In this document: positions 51,174-61,057 of the stretch, one piece after another
How the letters are laid out: every line of letters begins with the position of its first letter
Numbering within the stretch: position 1 is the first letter of the stretch
NCBI RefSeq assembly: GCF_004307995.1
Contig: NZ_SIRE01000004.1
Location: 310,001 to 374,000, forward strand
Length of the DNA: 64,000 nt
Origin: Paenibacillus thalictri
Lineage (GTDB): Bacteria; Bacillota; Bacilli; Paenibacillales; NBRC-103111
Direction: 5' to 3'
Position numbers and translations under genes: made by a program
The notes under the pieces: model-generated
What the model was told of the DNA's origin: nothing
Databases searched by the model: none
What the model saw: only the letters and a program-made list of their open reading frames with translations

Positions 51174-53534
51174 CTATTGCTGGTCAGCCGGGCCTTGTTC
51201 TTGTTTATCGCGCGCATTCCGGTAATGAATGGGCGATACGCCTTCATATTTTTTGAACAGCCGCAAAAAGGTCGTACGGTTGTTGATGCCGATCTGGTCT
51301 GCGATATCGCTGATCTTCAGATCGGTGCCAAGCAGCAGCTCCTTCGCCTTGGCAATTCGGATCATACTGATATAGTCGGTGATGCTGGTGCCCGTCGTTT
51401 CCTTGAACATCCGCGAGATGTATTTGGCCGACAGCCCAATTTCGCCTGCAATACTTTCCAAATAAATATCTTCATGATAATGGGTTTCGATAAACTGGGT
51501 GATTAGCGAAACGACCGTGCCGGAACGCTTCTCCTCCTTGGTGGCGGTCTCGGAAATGATCGTTTCGTAGAACCTGAGCAGCATCTCCACCCGTTCGTTA
51601 AATTCACTAGGAGGAATGTTTTTATCCGCCAGCAAGGCATATTCATCATCATCCATCACATTTTGCACGCTTAGCTGCTTTTCCTGCAGGAAGCGGACCC
51701 CGGTATTCACGAATTCGGCCAGCAGCGCGCCCAGATGGGTAAAAGAAACCCCGTTGTTTTTGTTCGTTTGGATAATCCGCTCCACTTCCGTGCGCAGAGC
51801 GTCCGTGCTGCCGACTTTTAACCCGTTGACCACTTTATTCTCATCCATAAACGAATAATAAAATGTTTGTTGAATATCCAGCTCGGCCGCATCCATTACC
51901 GGAAGCACATGTCTGTCTCCCCGCATATCCAGCGCGGTAAGCGCGTCACTGTACGATTTGGAGATATCGCCTACCTTGGAGTATGTTTTGCCGATGCCAA
52001 TGGCCAATTCGCAAAACACCATATCGTAATCAAACGTATTACGGATGCTGTCGATGCCCCGGTCCAGATTATCGCGGTCATTGTCCTTTTCCAAGCTCAC
52101 GACGCAGACGTAGAAGTCGGTCTCATATTCCATCAGATAGCAGTTTACATGCTGCTTCATAATGCCCCACAGCACATTTTTCATCTTCTCTTGGATCAAA
52201 AGACGGTCCGGCTCGGCGATTTCACGATAGAACTTGTCGTTAAACCGGAACAAGAAGCAGCAGCACATATAATACTCCGCTTGAAACTCGATCTCCGACA
52301 ATATTTCCGACACCCGGTGCTGCTGCGTCCATGGAGTGCCTCTGAACAAGCTCGTAAAAAACTGGTCCGCCAACGCGCTGGAATATTGGTTCAGCTTGCG
52401 CAAGGAAACCTCGTGCTGCTCAATCAGCCGGTTCACGCGGCTTCCGATCATATTCCATTCATCGCCTTTGCGGTGCTCGTCGTGAACGGGACCTCCCTGA
52501 TCTCCGGAAAGCAAGATATCGCGAATATTTTTGATTGGGTTGTACAAATTGATGCTGAACATAAAAGAAAACGCGATACCGATTACAAACAAGGCGATGC
52601 AAATCCATACCGTCAAGCTGATGATGCCTTGAGGGTCGTTGCTTACAACATCAAGCGGCGTAATCGAATAATAGTCCCAGCCAAACGCTTCGGACGTTTG
52701 CCGCGCCACAAGCGCATGTTCATTAGGGTTGAGCGAGATATCCAGCGCTTGGCCTCGCCCCAGACCGCTTATTTTCTCTATAAATTGAGAGCCGACTCCG
52801 TTTGTATCAAGCACGGTATTACGGTTGGAATCCAGAATCATATAAGAGGTGGAAGGAAACAAGGAATTGCTTTTTAAAGAGGACGAAATCGCAGATACGG
52901 ATAAGCAGGTCACCATCGCCGCCAATTGTCCGTTGACATATTGAGTCGTAACGCTAGGAATGACATCCCTTGCCGCGGATCTGTCGTAGCTGTATATTTT
53001 GCTTGGCGGCAGCAAGTCAAAAAAACTGCTTCGCCCATTCAGCTTCTGTTCCCAGTAAACCTTGTTGTAACTGTCCAATTTGTAAAACGTGCCGAAAAAA
53101 TAATCGAAATCAACCATTTCTTGACTGGTGTATACCCGATCCGTGTCGGCGTACACAAAAATATTGTCGATGAAAGGGCTCAGCGTGTTTTTGTTTTCCC
53201 AAATCTCTTTTACAATCAAGGTCAAGTTGATCCTGTCTTCATCGGTCAGCGTGTTGTAAGGCTTCAGATTTTGCTGAATCGTGTGGCTGAATATAAGGTT
53301 GTTGTTGGTCGCCTGCACCATGCCCAAATAAATATCGACGGTATGCATCGAAGAAGCCAGATTCTCCGACAATTTGCGCGAGATATCTTCCTGCACCTGC
53401 TGCCGTTCATTGATATATACGATAAGCCCGATTACCGCAATGGGAATCAGGAGAGAAAAAAAGTACAGCAGCATTTTTACAAACAGCTTGTTTCCCGTGA
53501 ATAACTTAAAGGATGGTCTGCCTTTCATCTTCAT
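51174..53534 (-). CDS. AraC-family regulator with membrane sensor domain
   Basis: About 786 residues. Two transmembrane helices (about 16-38 and about 300-322) enclose an extracellular Cache-like sensor region. A cytoplasmic linker follows and includes a degenerate HAMP-like and a helical part. The C-terminus is an AraC double HTH: FIETHYHEDIYLESIAGEIGLSAKYISRMF and ISDIADQIGINNRTTFLRLFKKYEGVSP (given here in parts). Paenibacillaceae carry many such one-component regulators next to solute-binding proteins; here that is the gene 183 bases downstream. ATG 53534 has GGGAGG 5 bases upstream; the frame stays open further up without SD. Confidence 0.9.
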   Translation of the reverse strand: MKMKGRPSFKLFTGNKLFVKMLLYFFSLLIPIAVIGLIVYINERQQVQEDISRKLSENLASSMHTVDIYLGMVQATNNNLIFSHTIQQNLKPYNTLTDEDRINLTLIVKEIWENKNTLSPFIDNIFVYADTDRVYTSQEMVDFDYFFGTFYKLDSYNKVYWEQKLNGRSSFFDLLPPSKIYSYDRSAARDVIPSVTTQYVNGQLAAMVTCLSVSAISSSLKSNSLFPSTSYMILDSNRNTVLDTNGVGSQFIEKISGLGRGQALDISLNPNEHALVARQTSEAFGWDYYSITPLDVVSNDPQGIISLTVWICIALFVIGIAFSFMFSINLYNPIKNIRDILLSGDQGGPVHDEHRKGDEWNMIGSRVNRLIEQHEVSLRKLNQYSSALADQFFTSLFRGTPWTQQHRVSEILSEIEFQAEYYMCCCFLFRFNDKFYREIAEPDRLLIQEKMKNVLWGIMKQHVNCYLMEYETDFYVCVVSLEKDNDRDNLDRGIDSIRNTFDYDMVFCELAIGIGKTYSKVGDISKSYSDALTALDMRGDRHVLPVMDAAELDIQQTFYYSFMDENKVVNGLKVGSTDALRTEVERIIQTNKNNGVSFTHLGALLAEFVNTGVRFLQEKQLSVQNVMDDDEYALLADKNIPPSEFNERVEMLLRFYETIISETATKEEKRSGTVVSLITQFIETHYHEDIYLESIAGEIGLSAKYISRMFKETTGTSITDYISMIRIAKAKELLLGTDLKISDIADQIGINNRTTFLRLFKKYEGVSPIHYRNARDKQEQGPADQQ

Positions 53535-53736
53535 GCTGTCCTCCCGAAATCGATAACGCTTATTCACACTCGTAGCACCATTATAATGTAACCGTTGCCA
53601 ACCGTAAAGAAATGAGACTATCAGCAAATATAGCGCGGATTATATCAAAAGGGAATGATTTATAGTATACTGTGGACGCCAACCAGATGCCGCATGGTGA
53701 TGTTTATGACTATTTCATAATGGAGTGAGTCACATC

Positions 53737-54474
53737 ATGTCATTTATTGTGTATTTCGTTCGACACTGTCAGCCTGACGACGAGAACCATCGCCACTACC
53801 CCATCCCCAATCCTCCGCTCACCGAGACCGGAATGCTGCAAACCTCCCATGTCGGCAGGCAAATTGCGGCTTGGGGCATTGACGAATTGTATTCAAGTCC
53901 GATGATCCGGGCTGTGCAAACCGCGGCGGCCATTCACGCCGAAACTGCGGCGCCGTGGCATGTATGGCCGTCCGTCAGCGAAACCGACCGCCGCGCTTGG
54001 ACCAAGCTGAGAAGCGGGGAGCCCGGCAAAACCTTGCAGGCCGACGCCGAATACGCGGCGGTCTCCTCGCATGAGGGCTTGACGCTGCATTATCCGCATA
54101 TCCGGTGGAATCCGGCCGAGATCGGACGGCCCGATTGGCGTATTCCGCTGCTGAATGAGACACGCGAGATGACCTATGAGCGGGCAGCCTCGTTTCTCTC
54201 TTATCTGGAGCAAACTTACGGCGGTTCACAGAAAACGGTGGCCGTTGTTTGCCACAATGCCTTTTTGTCTGTGCTGCTCACCGTGATTAGCGGGGGAACG
54301 CCAGCCGATCATAACCGCTTCCTTCATGCCCACGGAGCCATTGCCCGCGTGGACTGGTATCGTGAAAACAGCGGCGATAAGACATGGGCCACTTCGGTGC
54401 AGTTCACCGGTTATACCTCGCATTTCCCGACGGAGCTGGTTACAGGTCTTCAAGGCTTGCAAGCCTTGAAGTAA
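53737..54474 (+). CDS. Histidine phosphatase family protein
   Basis: About 245 residues. The catalytic block is YFVRHCQPDDE, an RHC variant of the RHG motif. The second catalytic His is in VAVVCHNAFLSVLL, and the early LTETGMLQTSHVGRQI and ELYSSPMIRAVQTA are typical of phosphoglycerate-mutase-like phosphatases. Substrate unknown. ATG 53737 has GGAG 11 bases upstream; a GTG four codons earlier is too close to the SD. Confidence 0.88.
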   Translation: MSFIVYFVRHCQPDDENHRHYPIPNPPLTETGMLQTSHVGRQIAAWGIDELYSSPMIRAVQTAAAIHAETAAPWHVWPSVSETDRRAWTKLRSGEPGKTLQADAEYAAVSSHEGLTLHYPHIRWNPAEIGRPDWRIPLLNETREMTYERAASFLSYLEQTYGGSQKTVAVVCHNAFLSVLLTVISGGTPADHNRFLHAHGAIARVDWYRENSGDKTWATSVQFTGYTSHFPTELVTGLQGLQALK

Positions 54475-54529
54475 TACGCTTGCTGCGGTAAACCAGACAC
54501 GAAGCCCTGCGCACAAATGATAATGAATA

Positions 54530-54577
54530 AAAACGCGACCGGCTGATCCTATCTTGATCAAGCTGTCGCGTTTTTTT
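54530..54577. terminator. Bidirectional terminator between convergent genes
   Basis: AAAACGCGAC pairs with GTCGCGTTTT and the inner part GGCTGATC/GATCAAGCT extends the stem imperfectly. T-runs are present at the 3' side on both strands. It serves the histidine phosphatase gene on the plus strand and the SEC-C gene on the minus strand. Confidence 0.85.
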
Positions 54578-54638
54578 CGGGTAGCTCACTCATTTCAGCC
54601 CAAGCGCCGGCATACCTGCGCTCTCAGCCTTATATCCA

Positions 54639-55847
54639 TCAGTTGCCGCAGCACTTCTTGAATTTCTTTCCGGTGCCGCATGGACAAGGGTCGTTACGCC
54701 CCACTTTGCGCCGCGTGGCAAAATCAATAACTTCGCCGGCTGTCCCGGAGGCGGTTATTGCGGAATCGGCACGGCGTGACATCTCGCTAGGCGCGTGGCC
54801 CTTAAGAAACCATTGCTTGGTGTTGTTATGCAGCATCACGATACGATCCATGAAGCTTGTCATTACATTCAATTCGTTAATTTCCAGCTGTGTCTGTAAA
54901 AATTGCAGGATCTGCCCCGGACTTTCACCGATTTGGATGGCATAGACACATTCCCCGACAAGCTGTTCGGCTTCTTTCAAAGGAATCTCATAATTCTTTC
55001 TTATAAATTCGACAAAAGCGGTAAAACTTGGATTGCGGTCGACGAAATCCGGCTCGCCGGCCTTGATCAGTTCAGCCGTAGTAAACGGGAAAAACGGCAG
55101 ATCTTTTCTTGAGCGATGCTCATCCTTCACCTTCTCCGGATCCCATACTCTGCCCGACGAATATCCTTCCGCTCCCAGCCTTGCCTGCTGATGGAACTTC
55201 TCGGCCCCTTCCAGAAGATAAATGATCTCGCCAGTCAATTGCTCATCTGTTCCCAAATGCAGGTGTATCTGCCGGCACAGTTCTTTGAGACTCAAAGTGC
55301 CGTAATAAAACAGCAAGCCGTGGACAAGCTTGATCCGCTCCGTGTTGCTCCGGATTTGCTGCCGATACTCGGCGTTGTCAATGGCTTTAAAGCACTCAAG
55401 CACCTCCGGAGGGATACATAAGACCTTCTTCCCGTTCACCATCCCGGGGAACAAAATACCGCGGCTTTGAAAATACTCAAGCTGCCGGGATTCCAGCGGC
55501 ACGTATGCGCATCCGCCCTTGTCCGCTATTTTTTTAACGATATCGTATCTCGCTTTATCGAATAAATCGAAAACGGCTGGAAGCTTCTCCGCCAGCTGCA
55601 AGGTCAATACGTCGATCAAATCCTGCTTTTTCAGCGCGCTTGCCCCGGAAACTCCCCAGTTGGTCCGAATATCGGACAGGTCGTTTTTCGACAACCTGGC
55701 AAGAATATTAGCGAAGTCAGTCGGCAGCTCCAATTCGCTCCAACGTTTCTGCTCGCTGCGTTCTTCCATTTTACGCGTCATTTCTTTTGCTTTTTCCAGC
55801 GCGTTTAATAATACCTTTTGATCTTTGCTGCTTAATTTGGTATCCAT
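54639..55847 (-). CDS. SEC-C motif protein
   Basis: 402 residues, helical and charged, ending in a SEC-C zinc-binding motif ([17 protein letters not shown]) as in SecA. A SAP-like or Rho-N-like helical part at about 40-80 ([30 protein letters not shown] in part) may bind nucleic acid. Proteins of this form are common and uncharacterised in Paenibacillus and Bacillus. The stop of the 111-residue gene at 55851 is three bases before its ATG, so the two form a transcription unit. Confidence 0.85.
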   Translation of the reverse strand: MDTKLSSKDQKVLLNALEKAKEMTRKMEERSEQKRWSELELPTDFANILARLSKNDLSDIRTNWGVSGASALKKQDLIDVLTLQLAEKLPAVFDLFDKARYDIVKKIADKGGCAYVPLESRQLEYFQSRGILFPGMVNGKKVLCIPPEVLECFKAIDNAEYRQQIRSNTERIKLVHGLLFYYGTLSLKELCRQIHLHLGTDEQLTGEIIYLLEGAEKFHQQARLGAEGYSSGRVWDPEKVKDEHRSRKDLPFFPFTTAELIKAGEPDFVDRNPSFTAFVEFIRKNYEIPLKEAEQLVGECVYAIQIGESPGQILQFLQTQLEINELNVMTSFMDRIVMLHNNTKQWFLKGHAPSEMSRRADSAITASGTAGEVIDFATRRKVGRNDPCPCGTGKKFKKCCGN

Positions 55848-55850
55848 TCT

Positions 55851-56186
55851 CTATTCCTCACTAACATCTTTAATTCCCGGAAACTGCTTTTCCATGCAAT
55901 CAATCAGGCTGCCGTAAGCATCCCTTACATCCTTTATCGTGATCAGCTCCGGCGTACGCTCGATCTCCTCGCTGGTATGAGCTTTCAGCACCCCGTCAAG
56001 CCCTTCATAATTGAACTTCAGTTCCTTATAGGTTTGGGCCAGCTTTTCCAGTACAACGCCGATCAACGGCTGGTATTGCTCCACGAATGCCACCTGCTTC
56101 CAGCTTGCTTGTCCCGCGTAAATTCCGGTTGGTCTACCCCATTTTACTACAAGCCGTTTGCGAATTATACTATATAGACCAATCAA
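55851..56186 (-). CDS. Hypothetical protein, up to 111 residues
   Basis: A small soluble alpha-helical protein (core VEQYQPLIGVVLEKLAQTYKEL to the acidic end). I recognise no family. The start is uncertain. The longest reading begins at a TTG over an AT-rich TATAGTATAAT sequence that looks like a promoter. A GTG at 56084 with AGGTGG five bases upstream would give a 77-residue protein. It lies directly before the SEC-C gene. Confidence 0.6.
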   Translation of the reverse strand: MIGLYSIIRKRLVVKWGRPTGIYAGQASWKQVAFVEQYQPLIGVVLEKLAQTYKELKFNYEGLDGVLKAHTSEEIERTPELITIKDVRDAYGSLIDCMEKQFPGIKDVSEE

Positions 56187-56221
56187 ATGCTGCCATTTGA
56201 TATAAAAGGAGCGTCCATGTG

Positions 56222-56788
56222 ATGAAGCAAATGTTTAAAAAAGCGTTACTTCCGGCTGCCATGCTCAGCCTGATGTTTGTTGTTCCGGCCGCAGCGCTGG
56301 ACCCGGCCGGGGACACTGCGCAGACAGCGCCGGCGGCGCCCGCCGTATCCGCCCTGCCCGCCGCGCCGAGCGAGATGTCGTTTCAGATTCCGATGCACGA
56401 TTATTGCAGCTCGGATAATCCGTTTGATTTTGGTTTCCAGCTGTCCAACGCGGCGGAGACGCCGGCCAATGTTACCGTTTATTTTTACGATAAAGACGGG
56501 GCTACCCTCAAGGACGCGGGCATTGCTTACAGCGGCATGGAATCCACCTTTGTTCCTGCGCAGCCTATCACTATGAAAGGGCATGCCACCGAGCTGTACC
56601 ATATCAACTTCGGCAATAACAAAAAATGCGACGCGCGCATTTATTCAGGCAAAATCGTCGTCAACTCCGGTCAGGCTTCGCTGCTCGCCAAGGGTTGGGT
56701 CAGCCGGAGAATCGGCATAGAAACCAAACAGTTCGAGAATATTACCATTAACGACAATAAGTCGTTTGAATTGATTAAACAGCCCTAA
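56222..56788 (+). CDS. Secreted hypothetical protein
   Basis: About 188 residues. Signal peptide (FKKALLPAAMLSLMFVVPAAA, given in two parts: FKKALLPAAM, LSLMFVVPAAA), then an Ala/Pro-rich linker and a beta-sandwich-like domain (DFGFQLSNAAETPANVTVYF, STFVPAQPITMKGHATELYH). Two Cys in the mature part (C64 and C134 approximately) could form a disulfide. No family recognised. The AAGGAG is 10 bases before this ATG and 7 before the overlapping GTG at 56219. Confidence 0.75.
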   Translation: MKQMFKKALLPAAMLSLMFVVPAAALDPAGDTAQTAPAAPAVSALPAAPSEMSFQIPMHDYCSSDNPFDFGFQLSNAAETPANVTVYFYDKDGATLKDAGIAYSGMESTFVPAQPITMKGHATELYHINFGNNKKCDARIYSGKIVVNSGQASLLAKGWVSRRIGIETKQFENITINDNKSFELIKQP

Positions 56789-56801
56789 TCCTATTTATGT
56801 T

Positions 56802-56850
56802 AAATAAAACCGTCCGCTGTGCAGTAGTTGCATGTGCGGGCGGTTATTTG
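56802..56850. terminator. Bidirectional terminator between convergent genes
   Basis: AACCGTCCGC (56808-56817) pairs with GCGGGCGGTT (56836-56845), with AT-rich flanks AAATAAA and TATTTG. It serves the secreted protein on the plus strand; on the minus strand it overlaps the stop of the HTH gene. Confidence 0.75.
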
Positions 56851-57467
56851 TTCATTTCCCTCAACTCATCAAGCAGCATAAGCCAAATCGCAGCATCACG
56901 AGTTTCTTGAATCGACTGTTCCTCATTATTGCCAAGCGTCATTTCGTAAGTACCGCCGTATTTTTTCATCATCCGGGAAATCTCATCAACAAGCGCATCT
57001 CGTTGTTCCTGCAAATCCAGTTCTACCGTTTCATGCTCCTGATTCTGAGTTTCATAGGTTGCAACCACTTCACGGACCGACATGACTTGTCCGGTTCTTA
57101 ATGCAAACTGAATCGTTTCCGGAATTCGGTTATGCCGATTGTTCCCTTCTCTTTTAAATCCGAGAAAACGCCCTTCATCTATCCATTTATTGACGGCTTG
57201 CACAGAAACCCCGAAAGTTCGCGCCAACTCGCCGGTTGTATATACTTTGACAGGCTGGGCGTGGGTTACAACTTCTGCCATCATTTTAATCATTTCAGGC
57301 AGTTCCTTTTGAAAACCTATATTTTTGCGGGGGCTGGTCACAACAATGTAGTCATGAAGCATATTGCTGAATGCGCGATAAAATTCCGGATCGACTTGCT
57401 TAATCGTGTGTTTCAGTATTTGCTCGCTTTTTTCAACGACCAACTGCCGTTCCTTCTGTGTAGACAT
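56844..57467 (-). CDS. Excisionase-type HTH DNA-binding protein
   Basis: About 207 residues. The central VYTTGELARTFGVSVQAVNKWIDEGRFLGF is an excisionase/MerR-like winged HTH. Flanking regions are helical; the N-terminus has a hydrophobic HTIKQVDPEFYRAFSNMLHDY segment and the C-terminus a charged coiled coil. It resembles antitoxin-like or Phd-associated regulators, but no toxin gene is adjacent. ATG 57467 is preceded by AGGAGGTGATG, a full-length anti-SD match. The palindrome TTTAACT-AA-AGTTAAA 45 bases upstream may be its own operator. Confidence 0.78.
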   Translation of the reverse strand: MSTQKERQLVVEKSEQILKHTIKQVDPEFYRAFSNMLHDYIVVTSPRKNIGFQKELPEMIKMMAEVVTHAQPVKVYTTGELARTFGVSVQAVNKWIDEGRFLGFKREGNNRHNRIPETIQFALRTGQVMSVREVVATYETQNQEHETVELDLQEQRDALVDEISRMMKKYGGTYEMTLGNNEEQSIQETRDAAIWLMLLDELREMNK

Positions 57468-57498
57468 AAACATCACCTCCTACCTCCATCCTATCTGA

Positions 57499-57560
57499 CT
57501 TCAACCAAAAATTTAACTAAAGTTAAACTAAAACTTCAACTCATTCTATGCGTGAGTATC
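57499..57560. promoter_or_regulatory. Candidate operator upstream of the HTH gene
   Basis: TTTAACTAAAGTTAAA at 57512-57527 is palindromic except for its two central bases. It is flanked by direct TTCAAC repeats on both sides. It sits 36-50 bases upstream of the HTH gene start. A related AACTAAAGTT appears on the complement at 59411-59425 before threonine synthase. Confidence 0.5.
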
Positions 57561-57664
57561 TCCAACAAACACCCCGGTATTCATTTTGATACCAAAAAAG
57601 CGGCCTGGCTGGTCGAGTCCCTCCAGAGAAAGCGTCTAAAGAGTGACAATTCCATACCCTAATA

Positions 57665-57702
57665 GAGGCAGCCGCCCTTAAAAAGTAAGAGGCGGCTGCC
57701 TT
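57665..57702. terminator. Hairpin downstream of catalase
   Basis: GGCAGCCGCC and GGCGGCTGCC form a perfect 10-bp stem with a 14-base loop, about 45 bases past the catalase stop. The T-run is weak on both sides, but no other terminator is present in the 57468-57744 gap. Confidence 0.6.
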
Positions 57703-57744
57703 CGGCAAGTTTATTTGATCAGCAAGTTTACTCTATCAACATGC

Positions 57745-59199
57745 CTACTTATCCCCCGGAACCGGTAAACCAAGTCCCTCCGCAATCCGTGTCCCGTATT
57801 CAGGATCCGCTTTGTAAAAGTGCCCTATCTGCCGGAGTTTGATGTCGTCCCGCTCGACGGGCCGCATGGCCCCTACGATCGTTTGCACCAGCCGTGTGCG
57901 CTCGTCTTCGCTTAACAAACGGTACAGGTCGCCGGCCTGCGTAAAGTGATCGTGGTGATCGTAAGCGACGCTATCGGCGTTGCCGGAAACCTCAAACGCC
58001 GCCGGTTTATCGGACGGCGATTCTTTTGGCCCGCCGAAGCTGTTTGGCTCATAATAGACGGAACCGCCGCCATTGTCGTCAAAACGCATTTGTCCGTCCC
58101 GCTGGTAATTGCTCACTTCATTTTGCGCACGGTTGATCGGCAGCGCCTGATGATTTGCTCCTACGCGATACCGGTGTGCGTCATGGTAAGCAAACAGCCG
58201 GCCCTGGAGCATTTTGTCCGGCGAAACGTCGATGCCCGGCACCAGCGTTCCCGGCGAGAAGGTGGCCTGCTCCACCTCGGCAAAATAATTTTCCGGATTG
58301 CGGTCCAGCACCATCCGCCCCACTTCAATCAGCGGATAATCTTTCTGCGACCACACTTTGGTTACGTCAAACGGATCAAACCGGTACGTATTCGCATCCT
58401 CCAGCGGCATAATCTGCACGTACAGCCGCCAAGACGGATAATCGCCCTGCGCGATCGCGTTAAACAAGTCTTCCGTATGATAATCGGCATTTTCTCCGGC
58501 AAGTTGCGCGGCGACATCGGCACTAAGGTTTTGGATGCCCTGCTCGGTTTTAAAATGATATTTGATCCATACGCCCTTACCTTCCGCATTAACCCATTTG
58601 AAGGTGTGGCTCCCGTACCCGTTCATGTGCCGGTACGTCGCCGGAATGCCGCGGTCGGACATGAGAATCGTCACCTGATGCAGCGATTCGGGCGATAACG
58701 ACCAGAAGTCCCATACGGCGTTCGGATTTTTCAGATGTGTTTGCGGATGGCGCTTCTGTGTATGGATGAAGTCGGGAAACTTGATCGCATCCCGGATAAA
58801 AAATACCGGCGTGTTGTTTCCGACCAAATCGTAGTTTCCGTCCTCCGTGTAAAATTTCACGGCAAATCCGCGCGGATCGCGTACCGTATCGGCGGAGCCG
58901 CTTTCTCCGGCAACGGTTGAGAATCTGATGAATAACGGAGTTCGTTTACCTACTTCGGATAAAAATTTTGCTTTAGTGTACTGCGTAACATCGGCGGTCA
59001 CTTCCAAATAACCGTGCGCTCCCGCGCCTTTGGCATGAACGACCCGTTCGGGCACACGCTCCCTGTTGAAATGGGCCAGTTTCTCCAACAGATGCACGTC
59101 TTGAATTAATGTGGGGCCGCGGGAGCCCGCCGTGACGGAGTTTTGGTTATCCCCTACCGGGGCTCCCCAACTGGTAGTCAGCTTGTTTTCCGTACCCAT
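57745..59199 (-). CDS. katA: Monofunctional heme catalase
   Basis: 484 residues, small-subunit clade-3-like catalase. Catalytic His lies in [12 protein letters not shown], Asn in the [21 protein letters not shown] block, and the proximal heme Tyr in [17 protein letters not shown]. It dismutates hydrogen peroxide in the cytoplasm. It has its own promoter region (59200-59300, AT-rich with ATTATTATC), where a PerR site would be expected; I could not see a convincing full PerR box. The katA symbol is by similarity to Bacillus vegetative catalase. Confidence 0.95.
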   Translation of the reverse strand: MGTENKLTTSWGAPVGDNQNSVTAGSRGPTLIQDVHLLEKLAHFNRERVPERVVHAKGAGAHGYLEVTADVTQYTKAKFLSEVGKRTPLFIRFSTVAGESGSADTVRDPRGFAVKFYTEDGNYDLVGNNTPVFFIRDAIKFPDFIHTQKRHPQTHLKNPNAVWDFWSLSPESLHQVTILMSDRGIPATYRHMNGYGSHTFKWVNAEGKGVWIKYHFKTEQGIQNLSADVAAQLAGENADYHTEDLFNAIAQGDYPSWRLYVQIMPLEDANTYRFDPFDVTKVWSQKDYPLIEVGRMVLDRNPENYFAEVEQATFSPGTLVPGIDVSPDKMLQGRLFAYHDAHRYRVGANHQALPINRAQNEVSNYQRDGQMRFDDNGGGSVYYEPNSFGGPKESPSDKPAAFEVSGNADSVAYDHHDHFTQAGDLYRLLSEDERTRLVQTIVGAMRPVERDDIKLRQIGHFYKADPEYGTRIAEGLGLPVPGDK

Positions 59200-59440
59200 G
59201 AACCGGATTCACCTCTTTTGGCAAATTTCTGTTTCCTTCAGACCTGATTCCGTCCGTAAACGATAATAATTTTCAAGTGAAGCTTATTCTATTTGTATTC
59301 GGACAACGTGGCGTTCATTCTATCGCCGCGCACAAATTCCCCGGAAAATGGCAATCCCCGCACAAACAAACAGCATCTCGACTACAGGCCCCAAAAAGAG
59401 TTACAATAATACTAAACTTTAGTTCATTTAAGGAGAGGTT

Positions 59441-60829
59441 ATGAAATACATCAGCACAAGGGGACAAGTCTCCCCCATAGGATTTATCGACGCGATTTTG
59501 ATGGGACTGGCCGATGACGGCGGCTTGCTTGTTCCGCAGCACATTCCGCAAGTATCGGAAGCTACGCTGCAGAAGTGGCAGGAGCTTTCTTATCCGGAGC
59601 TTGCTTTGGAGATTTTCTCCTTATACGTAAACGATGAAATTCCGCGCGCGGATTTGAAAAAGCTGGTTGACGACAGTTACGCCACGTTCCGCGACGAAGC
59701 GGTAACGCCGGTGCGCAAGCTGGATGACAGCCGGTATATATTGGAGTTGTTCCACGGCCCGACCTTTGCTTTTAAAGACGTCGCATTGCAATTCCTGGGC
59801 AATCTGTATTCCTACGTTTCCGCCAAAACCAACTCGGTCATCCACATTCTCGGCGCAACTTCCGGCGACACCGGCGCTTCTGCGATTGAAGGCGTGCGCG
59901 GCAAGGAAGGCATCCGCATCTGCATCTTGCATCCGCATCAGAAGGTCAGCAAAGTGCAGGAATTGCAAATGACGACCATCAACGATGCCAACGTGCTTAA
60001 CCTTGCGGTGGAAGGCACTTTTGACGATTGCCAGCGGATTATTAAAGATTTGTTCGCCGATGTCGATTTCAAAGTGAAATACCATCTGCGTGCGATCAAT
60101 TCCATCAATATTGCCCGTATTCTCGCGCAAACCGTTTATTACTTCTACGCTTATTTCCAGCTGGCGAAGCAAGGACACAGCGGCAAAGTCAGCTTCAGCG
60201 TGCCGACAGGCAACTTCGGCGACATTTTTGCCGGTTATCTCGCGAAAAAAATGGGACTTTCCGTCGACAAGCTCGTTTTGGCTACCAACGAAAACAACAT
60301 TTTGGCGCGTTTCGTAAGCGAAGGCGTCTACGAGCCGGGCGCTTTCCGCGGCACGCACAGCCCGTCCATGGATATTCAAGTGGCCAGCAACTTTGAGCGG
60401 TACTTGTTCTACTTGTACGGAGAGGACCCGCAAACCGTGACCCAACTTATGGCGCAGTTTAAGGCGGACTCCCGCATTGTCGTAACCGGCGACGCGCTGA
60501 AGCAGGTGCAGGCCGACTTTGCCGCCTACAGTGTAGGCAACGAGGAATGTTTGGACACCATTAGCGAATACTATCAAAAATACGGCTATCTGCTTGACCC
60601 GCATACCGCATGCGGTGCGGCGGCTTCCGACAAGCTGGCCGCTGAGGGCGAAACGGCGATCGTGCTTTCGACGGCGCATCCGGCGAAGTTCGACGAGGCG
60701 ATTCGTCTGCGCAGCATCAGCCAAACGTATCCTGAGCAAATCCAGCAGTTGTTCGACAAACCGCAGTTTGTGACCGTAGTTGGCGGCACCAACGAGGAGA
60801 TCAAGAACAGACTGGTTTCGTTTTTTTGA
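59441..60829 (+). CDS. thrC: Threonine synthase
   Basis: 462 residues, the long E. coli-like form of threonine synthase. The PLP-binding Lys is in GPTFAFKDVALQFLG. SGDTGASAIEG binds the phosphate of PLP, and VPTGNFGDIFAGYLAKKMG and HTACGAAASDKL are the C-terminal signatures. The N-terminus MKYISTRGQ is characteristic. It converts O-phosphohomoserine to threonine. AAGGAGAGG precedes the ATG by 4-5 bases. The gene stands alone and ends in a strong terminator. Confidence 0.95.
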   Translation: MKYISTRGQVSPIGFIDAILMGLADDGGLLVPQHIPQVSEATLQKWQELSYPELALEIFSLYVNDEIPRADLKKLVDDSYATFRDEAVTPVRKLDDSRYILELFHGPTFAFKDVALQFLGNLYSYVSAKTNSVIHILGATSGDTGASAIEGVRGKEGIRICILHPHQKVSKVQELQMTTINDANVLNLAVEGTFDDCQRIIKDLFADVDFKVKYHLRAINSINIARILAQTVYYFYAYFQLAKQGHSGKVSFSVPTGNFGDIFAGYLAKKMGLSVDKLVLATNENNILARFVSEGVYEPGAFRGTHSPSMDIQVASNFERYLFYLYGEDPQTVTQLMAQFKADSRIVVTGDALKQVQADFAAYSVGNEECLDTISEYYQKYGYLLDPHTACGAAASDKLAAEGETAIVLSTAHPAKFDEAIRLRSISQTYPEQIQQLFDKPQFVTVVGGTNEEIKNRLVSFF

Positions 60830-60855
60830 TCGAATGTAAGCAAGCAGCAAACGAT

Positions 60856-60900
60856 AACCCCCAGTTTCGTCCGAAGACGGCACTGGGGGCTTATTTTAAT
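60856..60900 (+). terminator. thrC rho-independent terminator
   Basis: CCCCCAGT (60858-60865) pairs with ACTGGGGG (60882-60889), with an inner CGTC/GACG stem, followed by TTATTTTA. Confidence 0.9.
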
Positions 60901-60947
60901 CGAACGCATGTGTGAAATTAATATCAATCCGAAATACCTCATACTGC

Positions 60948-60997
60948 AAAAGGACCTTAAACTCCACTTCAACATAGCAGTGGAATTAAGGTCCTTT
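60948..60997 (-). terminator. Hairpin terminator of the SLH protein gene
   Basis: AAAGGACCTTAA and TTAAGGTCCTTT plus CTCCACT/AGTGGA form a stem of about 18 pairs around a loop of about 10 bases. On the minus strand TTTTGC follows. It ends the leftward SLH gene and may act as a second stop for thrC. Confidence 0.75.
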
Positions 60998-61057
60998 ACG
61001 TGTTAATCATGAGGTTCTCGCAAAATATTGGGGACAACCCCGATTTCGCTATCTCGA

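Noticed and set aside
59200-59300. PerR box in the katA promoter
   Set aside because: Only an AT-rich half-site-like stretch is visible; no full TTATAATnATTATAA-type match.
59621-60883. Minus-strand open frame of 420 codons opposite thrC
   Set aside because: thrC matches its family along its whole length; the complement shows no domain.
61020-61050. Third copy of the palindromic element (GGGGACAACCCC near 61.03 kb)
   Set aside because: Shares only a short GGGGACA string; terminal repeats and inner blocks are missing.
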